Positions 45,169 to 53,813 of a stretch of 64,000 nucleotides of DNA are shown piece by piece (within the stretch, counting starts at the first letter, position 1; every line of letters begins with the position of its first letter). The DNA is from Arcanobacterium phocisimile. GTDB lineage: Bacteria; Actinomycetota; Actinomycetes; Actinomycetales; Actinomycetaceae. The position numbers and the translations under genes are program-made. The stretch is taken from positions 310,001 to 374,000 of the forward strand of contig NZ_CP070228.1 of assembly GCF_016904675.1 (NCBI RefSeq). The letters run 5' to 3'. The notes below the pieces were generated by a model. That model worked only from the letters and a program-made list of their open reading frames with translations, ran no database searches and was not told the DNA's origin.

Positions 45169-46763
45169 ATCTCACGATTAATTGGGTTGCAACGGTACCA
45201 CTTGCCATCGTTCTCGGAGCTGCGGTTCTCGGTACGTTGTTAGAAGCTTTCCTTCCACGCTCGGTGCGCCGGGTGGCTCAGATCGGTTTATCGCTCATCG
45301 CTCTGGCAGCAACATTCATCGCTATTATCTGGCGTTGGAAAGATCTTTCTAGCCAAGAAAATCCAGGCATACTTCGACCACTATCACTTTCTGATAGTGC
45401 TGCGTTCTCGGGCGTATCACTGGTCGAAGATGGCTTTTCTATTCTCGGCCAGGCAGTGATTCTTATCTGTGCGTTTCTCGCTTTTATGCTGATTGCTGAT
45501 CGTACATTGTTACGTGATGGATCGTTCGCTGCTTCGGCCGCTACTCGACCCGGTTCTGCTGAAGAACGTGAATCGACCGAAGCTGCCCGTGAGCAGACTG
45601 AAGTCTTCCCGCTTGCACTCTTCGCCACTGGTGGCATGATGGCATTTGTCTCCGCCTTTGACCTGTTGACGATGTTTATCGCGCTTGAGCTTTTGTCTCT
45701 TCCACTCTATGTTTTGAGCGCGACTGCTCGTCGTCGTCGGCTACTTTCCCAGGAGGCGGCACTGAAGTACTTCCTCTTAGGAGCATTCTCCTCAGCAGTG
45801 TTCTTAATGGGGGCAGCTTTTATTTATGGTGCAACCGGTACGCTCAGTTTCTACGGTGTTGCTATTTTGGCTCAGCAACAGCAAGCCACAATGATGTTCC
45901 TAGCAGTGGGCGCAATTATGCTCGTAATAGGATTGCTCTTCAAAGTTGGAGCCGTCCCATTCCATTCGTGGACCCCTGATGTATACCAAGGAGCGCCGAC
46001 ACCGATCACCGGATTCATGGCCGCGGGTACCAAGGCTGCCGCGTTTGTTGCCATGGTTCGTGTCTTCCTGTGGATCGTGGGCGTTGTTCCAGATGCTTTC
46101 CGCATTTTCATGTGGATTGTTATCATTGCAACCATCGTCGTCGGCACGGTGATGGGTTTGGTTCAAACTGACATCAAGCGTCTTTTAGCTTATTCGTCTA
46201 TTGCTCATGCGGGCTTCATTTTGATTGCTGTCAATGCGACACTGGCCAATATCAATGGAATCCAGTTAGCTGCACTCGGAGCAGTGATCTTCTACTTGTT
46301 AGCATACGGCTTAGCAACTATCGGTGCGTTCGGTGTCGTAACCTTGGTACGCGCCAAGGACTCTGCTGGCAGTGTATTGGGTGAAGCAACCCTAATTTCG
46401 CAGTGGGCAGGATTAGGAAAACGTAATCCGTTCTTAGCTACCGCGATGCTGGTATTTTTACTATCGTTTGCGGGTATTCCGTTGACCGCAGGTTTTATCG
46501 GAAAGTTCGAAGTTTTTGCAACAGGTATTGCTGCCGGTGATACGGTGTTGGTTATCATTGCCATTATTGCCTCAGTTGTCACCGCTTTCTTCTATTTCCG
46601 ACTGATTCAACTCATGTTCTTTACCGAACCTGACGAAGACCAGATTGAGATCGTTTCTTCGGAAGGTCTGAGTGTAGTTGCCATCAGTGTTGCACTGGCT
46701 GGTACTATCGTGCTTGGTATCTTCCCAAGTCCAATTCTCGATTTCATTGCGGGTATATTCTAG
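45165..46763 (+). CDS. nuoN: NADH-quinone oxidoreductase subunit N
   Basis: 532-residue antiporter-like subunit, last of the 14 nuo genes. Motifs: FIALELLSLPLYVLSA (pump Glu), FKVGAVPFHSWTPDVYQGAP and TDIKRLLAYSSIAHAGFIL. A charged loop of about 35 residues (SAEERESTEAAREQTEVF) is inserted between helices 3 and 4, as seen in actinobacterial NuoN. The stop codon overlaps the next gene's GTG. Confidence 0.97.
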   Translation: MNLTINWVATVPLAIVLGAAVLGTLLEAFLPRSVRRVAQIGLSLIALAATFIAIIWRWKDLSSQENPGILRPLSLSDSAAFSGVSLVEDGFSILGQAVILICAFLAFMLIADRTLLRDGSFAASAATRPGSAEERESTEAAREQTEVFPLALFATGGMMAFVSAFDLLTMFIALELLSLPLYVLSATARRRRLLSQEAALKYFLLGAFSSAVFLMGAAFIYGATGTLSFYGVAILAQQQQATMMFLAVGAIMLVIGLLFKVGAVPFHSWTPDVYQGAPTPITGFMAAGTKAAAFVAMVRVFLWIVGVVPDAFRIFMWIVIIATIVVGTVMGLVQTDIKRLLAYSSIAHAGFILIAVNATLANINGIQLAALGAVIFYLLAYGLATIGAFGVVTLVRAKDSAGSVLGEATLISQWAGLGKRNPFLATAMLVFLLSFAGIPLTAGFIGKFEVFATGIAAGDTVLVIIAIIASVVTAFFYFRLIQLMFFTEPDEDQIEIVSSEGLSVVAISVALAGTIVLGIFPSPILDFIAGIF

Positions 46764-47779
46764 TGAGTCTTATTTCGAATCTATTTGATCAACCGTCCAC
46801 GGCTCTCGTAGCTGAGCTTACCTCTCGAATGGAGGAAGTAGAATCGGCACTGCGTGAGGCTGTGCAGGTTGATGATCTTGTTGTGGACGAAGCCACTTCC
46901 CACCTAGCTATGGCCGGTGGGAAGCGGCTTCGGCCCGCTTTGTGTGTCTTGACAGCGCAACTCGGGCCTCGTCCGGCAGATCCTGAAGTTGTGGATTCTG
47001 CGGTTGTAGTGGAGTTGACCCATTTAGCTACGTTGTATCATGACGACGTGATGGATGAAGCGCCGTTACGTCGTGGTGTTCCTTCGGCGCAGTACATTTA
47101 TGGGAATTCCTCAGCTATTTTGGCTGGCGATGTTTTATTTGCGCGCGCTTCAGGCATTGTTGCTAAGCTCGGTCCGCAGGCAGTATTGTTGCATGCCCAA
47201 ACTTTCGAGCGACTTTGTATGGGCCAACTTCATGAAACAATCGGCCCTCGCGAGGGTGATGATCCCATCGCTCACCACATCCAAGTTTTAGCAGACAAAA
47301 CCGGTTCGCTGATTGCGGCATCTGGTCGTTACGGTGTTTTGTATTCTGGTGGCGATCCAGAATTGGCTGAAGAGATTGCCCAATTCGGTGAAAAGGTTGG
47401 TGTGGCTTTTCAGATTGCAGACGACGTCATCGATTTAGTTTCTGATCCGGAAGTTACCGGAAAGACGCCAGGGACTGATCTACTCGAAGGTGTCCCAACG
47501 ATGCCAACGCTTTTGTTGCGTCAACATGCAGCCAACGGGACACTTGATGATGCAGGTCAAGAGATTTTAGCGTATTTAGATGAGCGTGATTTAACTCAAG
47601 GTGACAATCTCGACGTCGTTGTTGGCCTGTTGCGTTCGCATAGTGTGGTTGATGAAACTCGAACGTTGGCTCACCAATGGGTTGATGATGCATTGTCACA
47701 TTTGGGAACTGTGCCAGAAGGCGCAGTTCGTCATGCTCTCGAATCGTTTGCACGTGCGATGGTTGATCGGCTGTCATAA
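46763..47779 (+). CDS. Polyprenyl diphosphate synthase (menaquinone side chain)
   Basis: 338-residue trans-prenyltransferase. The first aspartate-rich motif is DDVMD (94-98) and the second is ADDVID (219-224); GGKRLRPALC and GDVLFARA segments are typical. Residues upstream of the first motif are not bulky, compatible with a long chain, so heptaprenyl to decaprenyl diphosphate for menaquinone is likely, but chain length cannot be read directly. Translation starts at a GTG overlapping the nuoN stop, so the quinone tail enzyme is made together with the enzyme that uses the quinone. Confidence 0.92.
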   Translation: MSLISNLFDQPSTALVAELTSRMEEVESALREAVQVDDLVVDEATSHLAMAGGKRLRPALCVLTAQLGPRPADPEVVDSAVVVELTHLATLYHDDVMDEAPLRRGVPSAQYIYGNSSAILAGDVLFARASGIVAKLGPQAVLLHAQTFERLCMGQLHETIGPREGDDPIAHHIQVLADKTGSLIAASGRYGVLYSGGDPELAEEIAQFGEKVGVAFQIADDVIDLVSDPEVTGKTPGTDLLEGVPTMPTLLLRQHAANGTLDDAGQEILAYLDERDLTQGDNLDVVVGLLRSHSVVDETRTLAHQWVDDALSHLGTVPEGAVRHALESFARAMVDRLS

Positions 47780-47896
47780 CCTGCCACGCTAGAGGCGAAC
47801 TTAGTAACTATGAATACCCGCGATTTCGCGAACCAGAGTAGGATAGTAGTCAGTATCAGCGTTTTATCTTAAACGCCAAGAATCAAGGAGTCGTAC

Positions 47897-50704
47897 GTGC
47901 GAAATCTTCTCAATAAATTGCTTCGAGCCGGTGAAGGCCGAATTTTGAAAAAGCTCAACGCCATCACGAAGCAAGTGAATTTGCTTGAGGATATATACTC
48001 TGGCATGAGCGATGAAGAGCTCAAGGCTGTCACCGAGGAATTCCGTGAGCGGATTGCTCATGGTGAAACGCTGGATGAGATCATGCCAGATGCGTTCGCC
48101 GCTGTGCGTGAAGCATCGGTTCGAACTCTCGGTCAACGGCACTATGATGTGCAGATCATGGGTGGTGCAGCCTTGCACTTGGGAAATATCGCCGAAATGA
48201 AAACCGGTGAGGGTAAAACCTTGGTGGCAACTTTGGCGGCCTATCTCAACGGCTTGTCTGGTAAAGGCGTTCACGTCGTGACAGTTAATGACTACCTGGC
48301 TTCTTATCAGTCGGAACTTATGGGGCGTGTTTTCCGGTTCTTGGGTATGACCACTGGTTGTATTTTGGATGGGCAAACACCGGATCAACGTCGTCAGCAA
48401 TACGCAGCTGATATTACTTATGGTACGAACAATCAGTTCGGTTTCGATTACTTACGTGACAACATGGCGATGGAAGAAAGTTCGATGGTTCAGCGTGGCC
48501 ATAACTTTGCTATCGTCGACGAAGTTGATTCCATTCTCATCGATGAAGCGCGTACCCCATTGATCATTTCTGGCCAGGCTGACGGTGATGCTAACCGCTG
48601 GTATGTTGCATTTGCTGATGCCGTGCAGAAGATGCGTCGCGATACTGACTATGAAGTTGATGAGAAGAAGCGTAACGCGGGTATTTTGGAGCCAGGTATC
48701 GATAAAATCGAAGATCTCCTGGGTATTGATAATCTTTATGAGTCAGTCAATACGCCACTCATTGGCTACTTGAACAATGCTATTAAAGCAAAAGAGCTTT
48801 TCCATCGCGACAAAGACTATATCGTCCGCGACGGCGAGGTCTTAATTGTGGATGAGCATACTGGTCGTATTTTGCCAGGCCGGCGTTATAACGATGGCAT
48901 GCACCAAGCACTCGAAGCTAAAGAAGGCGTAGAAATCAAGGCAGAAAACCAAACCTTGGCTTCCATTACCTTGCAGAATTATTTCCGGATGTATGACAAG
49001 CTCTCCGGTATGACTGGTACTGCTGAGACTGAAGCTGAAGAGTTTGCTTCGACTTATGACATCGGAGTTGTGCCGATCCCAACCAACAAGCCAGTTGCTC
49101 GTGTGGACCAACGCGATATTGTTTATGCAACAGCTGAGTTGAAGTTCGCTGCGATCGTTGAAGATATTAAGGAACGTTTCGAGAAAGGCCAGCCAGTTTT
49201 GGTTGGTACCGCCTCAGTTGAGCATTCCGAGTTACTGTCGGGGCTGTTGCGTAAGGCGCATATTCCACACGAAGTCCTTAACGCTAAGCAGCACGAACGT
49301 GAAGCCTCTGTTGTAGCGATGGCTGGTCGTAAGCATGCTGTGACAGTTGCAACGAATATGGCGGGTCGTGGAACTGACATTATGCTTGGTGGTAACGCCG
49401 AGCATATCGCAGTTGAGATGATGTCCAAGCTCGGTTTAGATCCGGAAGAGAACACCGAAGAATACGAAGAGCGGTGGCCGGAGATTTTGCAGGCTGCCAA
49501 GGATCAGGTTGCAGCAGAACACGATGAAGTGACCGAATTAGGTGGCTTGTATGTGCTCGGTTCGGAGCGTCACGAATCTCGCCGTATCGACAATCAGTTG
49601 CGTGGCCGTGCCGGCCGCCAAGGAGATCCGGGCGAGTCACGTTTCTATTTGTCTCTTGATGACGATCTTTTGCGTTTGTTTGGTCCAACGATTGTTAATA
49701 CGTTGCGGTCAAGTGCTCAAGACGAACCGCTTGATTTCAAGATGATGGCTAATGCTATCCAGAAGTCGCAGGCTCAGCTCGACGGACGCAATGCGGAAAT
49801 CCGTAAGAATGTGTTGAAGTATGACGATGTTATGAACGATCAACGTACTGTTGTTTACACTGAGCGCCGTCGTATTTTGAGCGGTGAGGACGTCGAAAAC
49901 CAGATCCAAAACTTTATGGATTTCGTGGTGGATGATATTGTATCCGCTCATACTGAAGGCCCGTCGGACGACTGGGATTTGGACATGCTGTGGGCAGATA
50001 TGCGTCGCTATTTCAAGCCAAGTTTCACTCCGGAGGAGTTCATTGAGGAGCACGGCGATCAGAAGTTGCTGAGCCGGGATGTACTCCGTGACGAGTTTAC
50101 GCAAGATATCCATGCCCAGTATGAAGAGCGTGAAGAGGAGTTGGGTGATGAGCAGATGCGTCAGATTGAGCGCCAGGTCTTGTTGCAAACCCTCGATCGT
50201 AACTGGCGTGAACATTTGTACGAGATGGATTATTTGAAAGAGGGCATTGGCTTGCGTGCCATGGCTCAGCGTAACCCGCTTGTGGAATACAAGCAGGAGG
50301 GTTATCAAATGTTCCAGTCGATGAATGACCAAATTCGTAGTGAAACAGTGAGTTTCTTAATGGGCTTTGAATTGCCATCGGAGCGGTTGGCGCGCGAAGC
50401 TGCTGAAGCTGCTGAAGTGATGGCCGGTCAAAGTTCGTTGATGGATGCACAAGCAGTAGCGAAGGCCGCGGCTTCTGCGGCTGCTAAGTCGAGTGCGACG
50501 AAGGCTGCAACCGAGAAAATTCTTGGTCTCAAGCGTCCTACGTCGGCTGCGAAGATGACTTACACGTCGTCTGCCAAGGACGGTAGTGGTCAGGCTCGTG
50601 CGACAAACGAGCAGGGTCGTGAAGTGCATGGTCAAACAACTGTTGGTTCTAGTGAGCCGCAGATGAACCGTGCTCAGCGCCGGGCGGCAAAGAAGAACAA
50701 GTAG
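47897..50704 (+). CDS. secA: Protein translocase ATPase SecA
   Basis: 935-residue motor of Sec protein export. Walker [14 protein letters not shown] (GEGKT at 104-108), Walker B/DEAD-type [15 protein letters not shown] (from 208), the preprotein crosslinking domain, the second helicase domain with [18 protein letters not shown], and the helical scaffold are all present. The C-terminus is Ala/Lys/Ser-rich ([12 protein letters not shown]) and lacks the Zn-binding SecB motif, as in actinobacterial SecA1. The GTG start has AAGGAG at good spacing. Confidence 0.97.
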   Translation: MRNLLNKLLRAGEGRILKKLNAITKQVNLLEDIYSGMSDEELKAVTEEFRERIAHGETLDEIMPDAFAAVREASVRTLGQRHYDVQIMGGAALHLGNIAEMKTGEGKTLVATLAAYLNGLSGKGVHVVTVNDYLASYQSELMGRVFRFLGMTTGCILDGQTPDQRRQQYAADITYGTNNQFGFDYLRDNMAMEESSMVQRGHNFAIVDEVDSILIDEARTPLIISGQADGDANRWYVAFADAVQKMRRDTDYEVDEKKRNAGILEPGIDKIEDLLGIDNLYESVNTPLIGYLNNAIKAKELFHRDKDYIVRDGEVLIVDEHTGRILPGRRYNDGMHQALEAKEGVEIKAENQTLASITLQNYFRMYDKLSGMTGTAETEAEEFASTYDIGVVPIPTNKPVARVDQRDIVYATAELKFAAIVEDIKERFEKGQPVLVGTASVEHSELLSGLLRKAHIPHEVLNAKQHEREASVVAMAGRKHAVTVATNMAGRGTDIMLGGNAEHIAVEMMSKLGLDPEENTEEYEERWPEILQAAKDQVAAEHDEVTELGGLYVLGSERHESRRIDNQLRGRAGRQGDPGESRFYLSLDDDLLRLFGPTIVNTLRSSAQDEPLDFKMMANAIQKSQAQLDGRNAEIRKNVLKYDDVMNDQRTVVYTERRRILSGEDVENQIQNFMDFVVDDIVSAHTEGPSDDWDLDMLWADMRRYFKPSFTPEEFIEEHGDQKLLSRDVLRDEFTQDIHAQYEEREEELGDEQMRQIERQVLLQTLDRNWREHLYEMDYLKEGIGLRAMAQRNPLVEYKQEGYQMFQSMNDQIRSETVSFLMGFELPSERLAREAAEAAEVMAGQSSLMDAQAVAKAAASAAAKSSATKAATEKILGLKRPTSAAKMTYTSSAKDGSGQARATNEQGREVHGQTTVGSSEPQMNRAQRRAAKKNK

Positions 50705-50784
50705 ACTATCTTCGCGTAAGGCTCAAGAGCGCTGGTCATGTATCTATCCATGATAGTAGAAGCCGATCGCCTTCCGGAGTCAAT

Positions 50785-50820
50785 AGGGTGGAGCCGCGGA
50801 TTAATCCGCGGCTCCACCCT
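50785..50820 (+). terminator. secA terminator (36-base perfect palindrome)
   Basis: AGGGTGGAGCCGCGGATT (50785-50802) followed without spacer by its exact complement (50803-50820), then TAGCTTTT on the plus strand. It lies 80 bases past the secA stop and six bases from the end of the converging gene, so it probably also stops minus-strand transcripts. Confidence 0.85.
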
Positions 50821-50826
50821 TAGCTT

Positions 50827-51393
50827 TTAAGCAATTTCGAGTGCGGTTACTTGCCAGCGTTCCCGTCGGATTTCTAAACGTAACGCCACTGCGCGGATTT
50901 GAAAACCGTCATGGATGACGATAGATACTTCAGCGATCCGACGACGCGGGTGGCTAATATAAAGGCGGCGAATTGCTGGCCGAGATGCGCGAGGAGCAGG
51001 GCCATGGAGTCTGAGATTGAGACCGGCGCGTGCAGCCAAAGCTCGATAGACACCGGGTGCTAACCATGTTTGGAGTTGTCGTATTGGGCGATGCCCTTGT
51101 AAGACTTCTACCGCTTGGCCAACCGCATGTGCAGCAAAAGCTTTTGCTGGCGCAAGGCCGTCGGGTAGGGCTCGGTCAAGTGCGCGACGATCGTCGTCGT
51201 CGTTGGTATGTTCACTTGTTGTGGCCGCGAATGAGATCCGATCAAATGGCTTATCGGGTGAGGTAGCTGGTGGTGCAATAGTTTCCCTCCTAGTGACAGG
51301 GATATGGCTCTTGTATGGGCGTGTATTCTTCGCAACCGGGTAAAAGTTGAGGGAGGGCGAAGCATCGAGACTTAAGACAGTGGGGCTGGGCAT
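50827..51393 (-). CDS. Rv3235-like protein
   Basis: 188 residues. The first about 70 are low-complexity; the C-terminal 110 contain the pattern of the actinobacterial Rv3235 family (AVEVLQGHRPIRQLQTWLAP, then an Arg-rich beta domain ending RWQVTALEIA). No biochemical function is known. The position next to secA is shared with mycobacteria. The ATG at 51393 has GGAAGGT upstream, and the gene begins five bases after the LysM gene ends, so the two are co-transcribed. Confidence 0.82.
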   Translation of the reverse strand: MPSPTVLSLDASPSLNFYPVAKNTRPYKSHIPVTRRETIAPPATSPDKPFDRISFAATTSEHTNDDDDRRALDRALPDGLAPAKAFAAHAVGQAVEVLQGHRPIRQLQTWLAPGVYRALAARAGLNLRLHGPAPRASRPAIRRLYISHPRRRIAEVSIVIHDGFQIRAVALRLEIRRERWQVTALEIA

Positions 51394-51398
51394 GATTA

Positions 51399-52034
51399 TT
51401 ACCTTCCGGATGCGGGAATGATGAGTTGTTGACCTGGATGGATAGTATGTGGGTCCGGGATGATGTCACGGTTTGCTTCCCACAGGGCGAATGTGGCTTC
51501 CGATATCTCATTGGGCGGGATAGCAGGGTAGAGCCGTTGAGCTATTGTCCATAACGAATCGCCCGGTTTGACCGTGATTGTTGAGCTGTTACTTGGCTGG
51601 CTAATCGATACTGCAATCTCGTGTGGCACAATAGTCCGACGCAGAAGTGAATCAGGGGTGTGGTGAGTAGCTTCGACAGATGGCAAGTTGTGGTTCGTTA
51701 TAGGTGCAACATCTGATGGAGAACTTGTGCTCTGAGACTGGGCATACGCTGGAGTAGGGGCCAGTAACAGCATCGAAAGCGCGAGATGCCGAGCTTTTGG
51801 TGAGCCAAACCGTGAAACATAACGTATTATTGACGGAATATCATGCCGGGTTGCGGCTGCTAGTAAAAGATACGATAGACTGTGCCAGTAAAACAGTACG
51901 GCTAACGTGGCCATGCCAAATAATGTCAAAGACATGTCACCGGTTAGTTGTTGTCCGCTGGTGTTCGAAGCGAGCCAGGCGGCGCTCAACGCGAACGTGG
52001 TTCCACATATGAAGAGCGGCAGTCCATTTTTCAT
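51399..52034 (-). CDS. Membrane protein with C-terminal LysM domain
   Basis: 211 residues. Two hydrophobic segments in the first 60 residues (LFICGTTFALSAAWLASNT and SLTLFGMATLAVLFYWHSLS) and a third near residue 90 (LALSMLLLAPTPAYAQS) lead to a Ser/Thr-rich linker and one LysM domain at about 152-210 (ITVKPGDSLWTIAQRLYPAI ... IHPGQQLIIPASGR). LysM binds peptidoglycan, so the protein probably links membrane and wall. It is divergent from the gene at 52176. Confidence 0.85.
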   Translation of the reverse strand: MKNGLPLFICGTTFALSAAWLASNTSGQQLTGDMSLTLFGMATLAVLFYWHSLSYLLLAAATRHDIPSIIRYVSRFGSPKARHLALSMLLLAPTPAYAQSQSTSSPSDVAPITNHNLPSVEATHHTPDSLLRRTIVPHEIAVSISQPSNSSTITVKPGDSLWTIAQRLYPAIPPNEISEATFALWEANRDIIPDPHTIHPGQQLIIPASGR

Positions 52035-52140
52035 GTCGAATAACCCTTAGAGATAATGTTTGATGCTGTTTGATATTCTTACGTGTCAAATATTCAAAGA
52101 AAAGAGGGTGTGCCCGGCACGTGCTTGTGGATAAAAAATA

Positions 52141-52168
52141 TTGTCGCTTTTTAATGAATCTTTATACT
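52141..52168 (+). promoter_or_regulatory. Leaderless promoter of the 184-residue protein gene
   Basis: TTGTCG (52141-52146), a 16-base spacer and TATACT (52163-52168); the -10 element ends seven bases before the ATG at 52176. There is no ribosome-binding site. A perfect DnaA-box 9-mer (TGTGGATAA, 52126-52134) lies just upstream of the -35. Confidence 0.65.
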
Positions 52169-52175
52169 TATCGGT

Positions 52176-52730
52176 ATGGTATGGGAAACACTGATTGAGG
52201 GTATCGCCGCGCATATTCGCAATAACGAGCGTCAAGAACTTTTCGAGGAAATCGACGAAATTACAGATGCAGAAAATGCTAGTGTGTCTTTCGCGGATCG
52301 TATACGTGGTGCACGCGGCCGATATATTACTATCACGGTTAGCGAATGCAATGTCACAGGCGTCGTTATTGAATCAGGTAAAGACTGGTTGATGTTATCG
52401 AGTCAAGAGCAAATAGATCTCGTCAAACTCGATGCAATAAGTGTGGCTCGAGGCTTGCGTCAAGCCGCCTTCGAATCCTCCCGTTACGTACCAACAATGA
52501 GTTCTGTGCTACGGCGCCTGATTGGCCACACGGTTCTTGTGAATCGTTATGCCGATGCAGTACGCGCCGAACTCTTAAGCGTTGGCAAGGATTATGTGGT
52601 TGTGGAACCGAAAGCTGAGTTAATCTCGTTGTATGGATATCAGACGGCACACTATGACGAACAAACTCACCGAGAGCTGTATATTCCGTTTACTCATCTC
52701 GCTACGGTCAGCAGTGCAACGCTGGGTTAG
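52176..52730 (+). CDS. Uncharacterised protein with two similar beta-barrel-like halves
   Basis: 184-residue soluble protein that I do not recognise. After a helical, acidic N-terminus (residues 1-45), two segments share a pattern: GRYITITVSE-CNVTGVVIESGKDWLMLSSQEQIDLVKLDAISVARGL (about 48-93) and GHTVLVNRYADAVRAELLSVGKDYVVVEPK followed by YIPFTHLATVSSA (about 113-182). Each has a V/I-rich strand, a GKDW/GKDY turn and a final strand ending in an 'I/L-A-V' edge, suggestive of duplicated Sm-like small barrels. Lone, divergent from the LysM gene, with a leaderless promoter and its own terminator. Actinobacterial relatives are annotated only as hypothetical, as far as I know. Confidence 0.8.
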   Translation: MVWETLIEGIAAHIRNNERQELFEEIDEITDAENASVSFADRIRGARGRYITITVSECNVTGVVIESGKDWLMLSSQEQIDLVKLDAISVARGLRQAAFESSRYVPTMSSVLRRLIGHTVLVNRYADAVRAELLSVGKDYVVVEPKAELISLYGYQTAHYDEQTHRELYIPFTHLATVSSATLG

Positions 52731-52819
52731 GAAGAACCCGAGGGGCGTGTGCGGGATGCCGAATGTTGTGAGTTTTCTGCTCAGCTGTGTAAAAGTACTT
52801 AACAATCGGGTAGATATTA

Positions 52820-52867
52820 AATTGTAGTGTGGGTAGCAATAGAACTATTGCTACCCACACTACAATT
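52820..52867. terminator. Bidirectional terminator
   Basis: Perfect 23-bp arms (52820-52842 and 52845-52867) with only two bases between them, located between the converging 184-residue and HTH genes. TTAAT-rich sequence follows on the plus strand and TAATATC on the minus. Confidence 0.85.
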
Positions 52868-52885
52868 GCTTAATACTGTTAACGG

Positions 52886-53098
52886 TTACTCGTCGAAGTT
52901 ATTCGATGAGATCTTCTCCCGAGTTCGCTCGTATCCTGTCTGAATATATTCTTCAACGGCTTGTTCGGAAATGCGCCATTGCCCCCGGCCGCCGACTTGG
53001 ATAGCCGAGAGTTCGCCATTTTTGATAAGAGTGCGGACTTGACCGGCTGAAACACTCAAATTTTCAGCAACATCCGCGATGGTAAGAAACTTTTGCAT
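52886..53098 (-). CDS. Excisionase/BldC-type helix-turn-helix protein
   Basis: 70 residues from ATG 53098 (MQKFLTIADVAENLSVSAGQ, then VRTLIKNGELSAIQVGGRGQWRISEQAVEEYI), an HTH_17 winged helix of the excisionase/MerR type. No integrase or other mobile gene is nearby, so it is probably a chromosomal regulator rather than a recombination directionality factor. In related actinobacteria such a gene lies next to the same SAF/CpaE-like pair, which may be its target. The start is uncertain because no clear ribosome-binding site is visible; an ATG at 53149 would add 17 residues. Confidence 0.82.
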   Translation of the reverse strand: MQKFLTIADVAENLSVSAGQVRTLIKNGELSAIQVGGRGQWRISEQAVEEYIQTGYERTREKISSNNFDE

Positions 53099-53222
53099 AA
53101 AACTATTCTGACACTTTTTCTTAACTGTCGCCGAATGATATTCGCACATGGCGTATGGCTGTGGATAACTCTATTGTGGAAAACTTTTTCGGGAAAAATC
53201 CAGTTACTGCAAATATAGAGCT

Positions 53223-53813
53223 ATGGTTTCGATTCAGCGTTTTACTCAGCGAGCCCGCGATCCACGTATTCTTCTTGGAGCAGTATTGATTTTAGGTGGT
53301 GGCGTTGTTGGCGGCATGCTAGCCCGGCCCGCACACACCGTCCAAATTCCTCAAGCAATCGAGCATATCGCAGCCGGAGATCGACTAACAGCAAAAGATT
53401 TTATTTTGGTGGACGTGCCAGCACATCTGGCAGCGAGCTATGTTCACGGTTTAGAACTGCCGGAAGGCACCTATGCTGGCCGGCCTCTTTCCCCAGGCGA
53501 ACTCCTCAGCACCAGCACGCTATCGACCCAGCATCAAGGAAGCACACTTGTCCTACCACTTACAGTACCTGTTTCAGCGGACCTCAAACCCGGACAAGAC
53601 GTCACTATTTGGCGGGTTCCGCGCACACACGACGGTCAAGCAAGCATAGTTGCCCAACATGCAATCTTTGTCGTTACTCGCGAAACTCGGTCAATGAGTG
53701 ACGGTAAACAGAAAGTCGAAGTACGGTTGAACGAAGCCAGCGTAGCTCATGTTATGACCGCTCTTGGGCAAGGTGATGAATTTGTTGTCATCGCAGAAGG
53801 GAAATACCCATGA
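53223..53813 (+). CDS. SAF-domain protein (CpaB-like)
   Basis: 196 residues with one N-terminal membrane helix (about 18-35, LLGAVLILGGGVVGGMLA) followed by an SAF domain (HIAAGDRLTAKDFILVDVPA ... LPEGTYAGRPLSPGELLSTS) and a beta-rich region (VPVSADLKPGQDVTIWRVP). This is the N-terminal half of CpaB/RcpC, an outer component of Tad pili, but no secretin or pilin gene is near. It overlaps the next gene by four bases, so the two products probably act together. The role is unknown outside Tad systems. Confidence 0.82.
   Translation: MVSIQRFTQRARDPRILLGAVLILGGGVVGGMLARPAHTVQIPQAIEHIAAGDRLTAKDFILVDVPAHLAASYVHGLELPEGTYAGRPLSPGELLSTSTLSTQHQGSTLVLPLTVPVSADLKPGQDVTIWRVPRTHDGQASIVAQHAIFVVTRETRSMSDGKQKVEVRLNEASVAHVMTALGQGDEFVVIAEGKYP

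Noticed and set aside
50785-50820. 36-base palindrome as a protein operator
   Set aside because: Its place 80 bases after secA, between converging genes and followed by CTTTT, fits a terminator better.
52886-53098. Excisionase-like gene as a sign of a prophage or integrative element
   Set aside because: There is no integrase, attachment repeat or phage gene nearby; small HTH proteins of this family are common chromosomal regulators in actinobacteria.
52126-53168. Replication origin suggested by DnaA boxes
   Set aside because: Only two boxes, no dnaA/dnaN/gyrB genes and no box cluster or AT-rich unwinding element.
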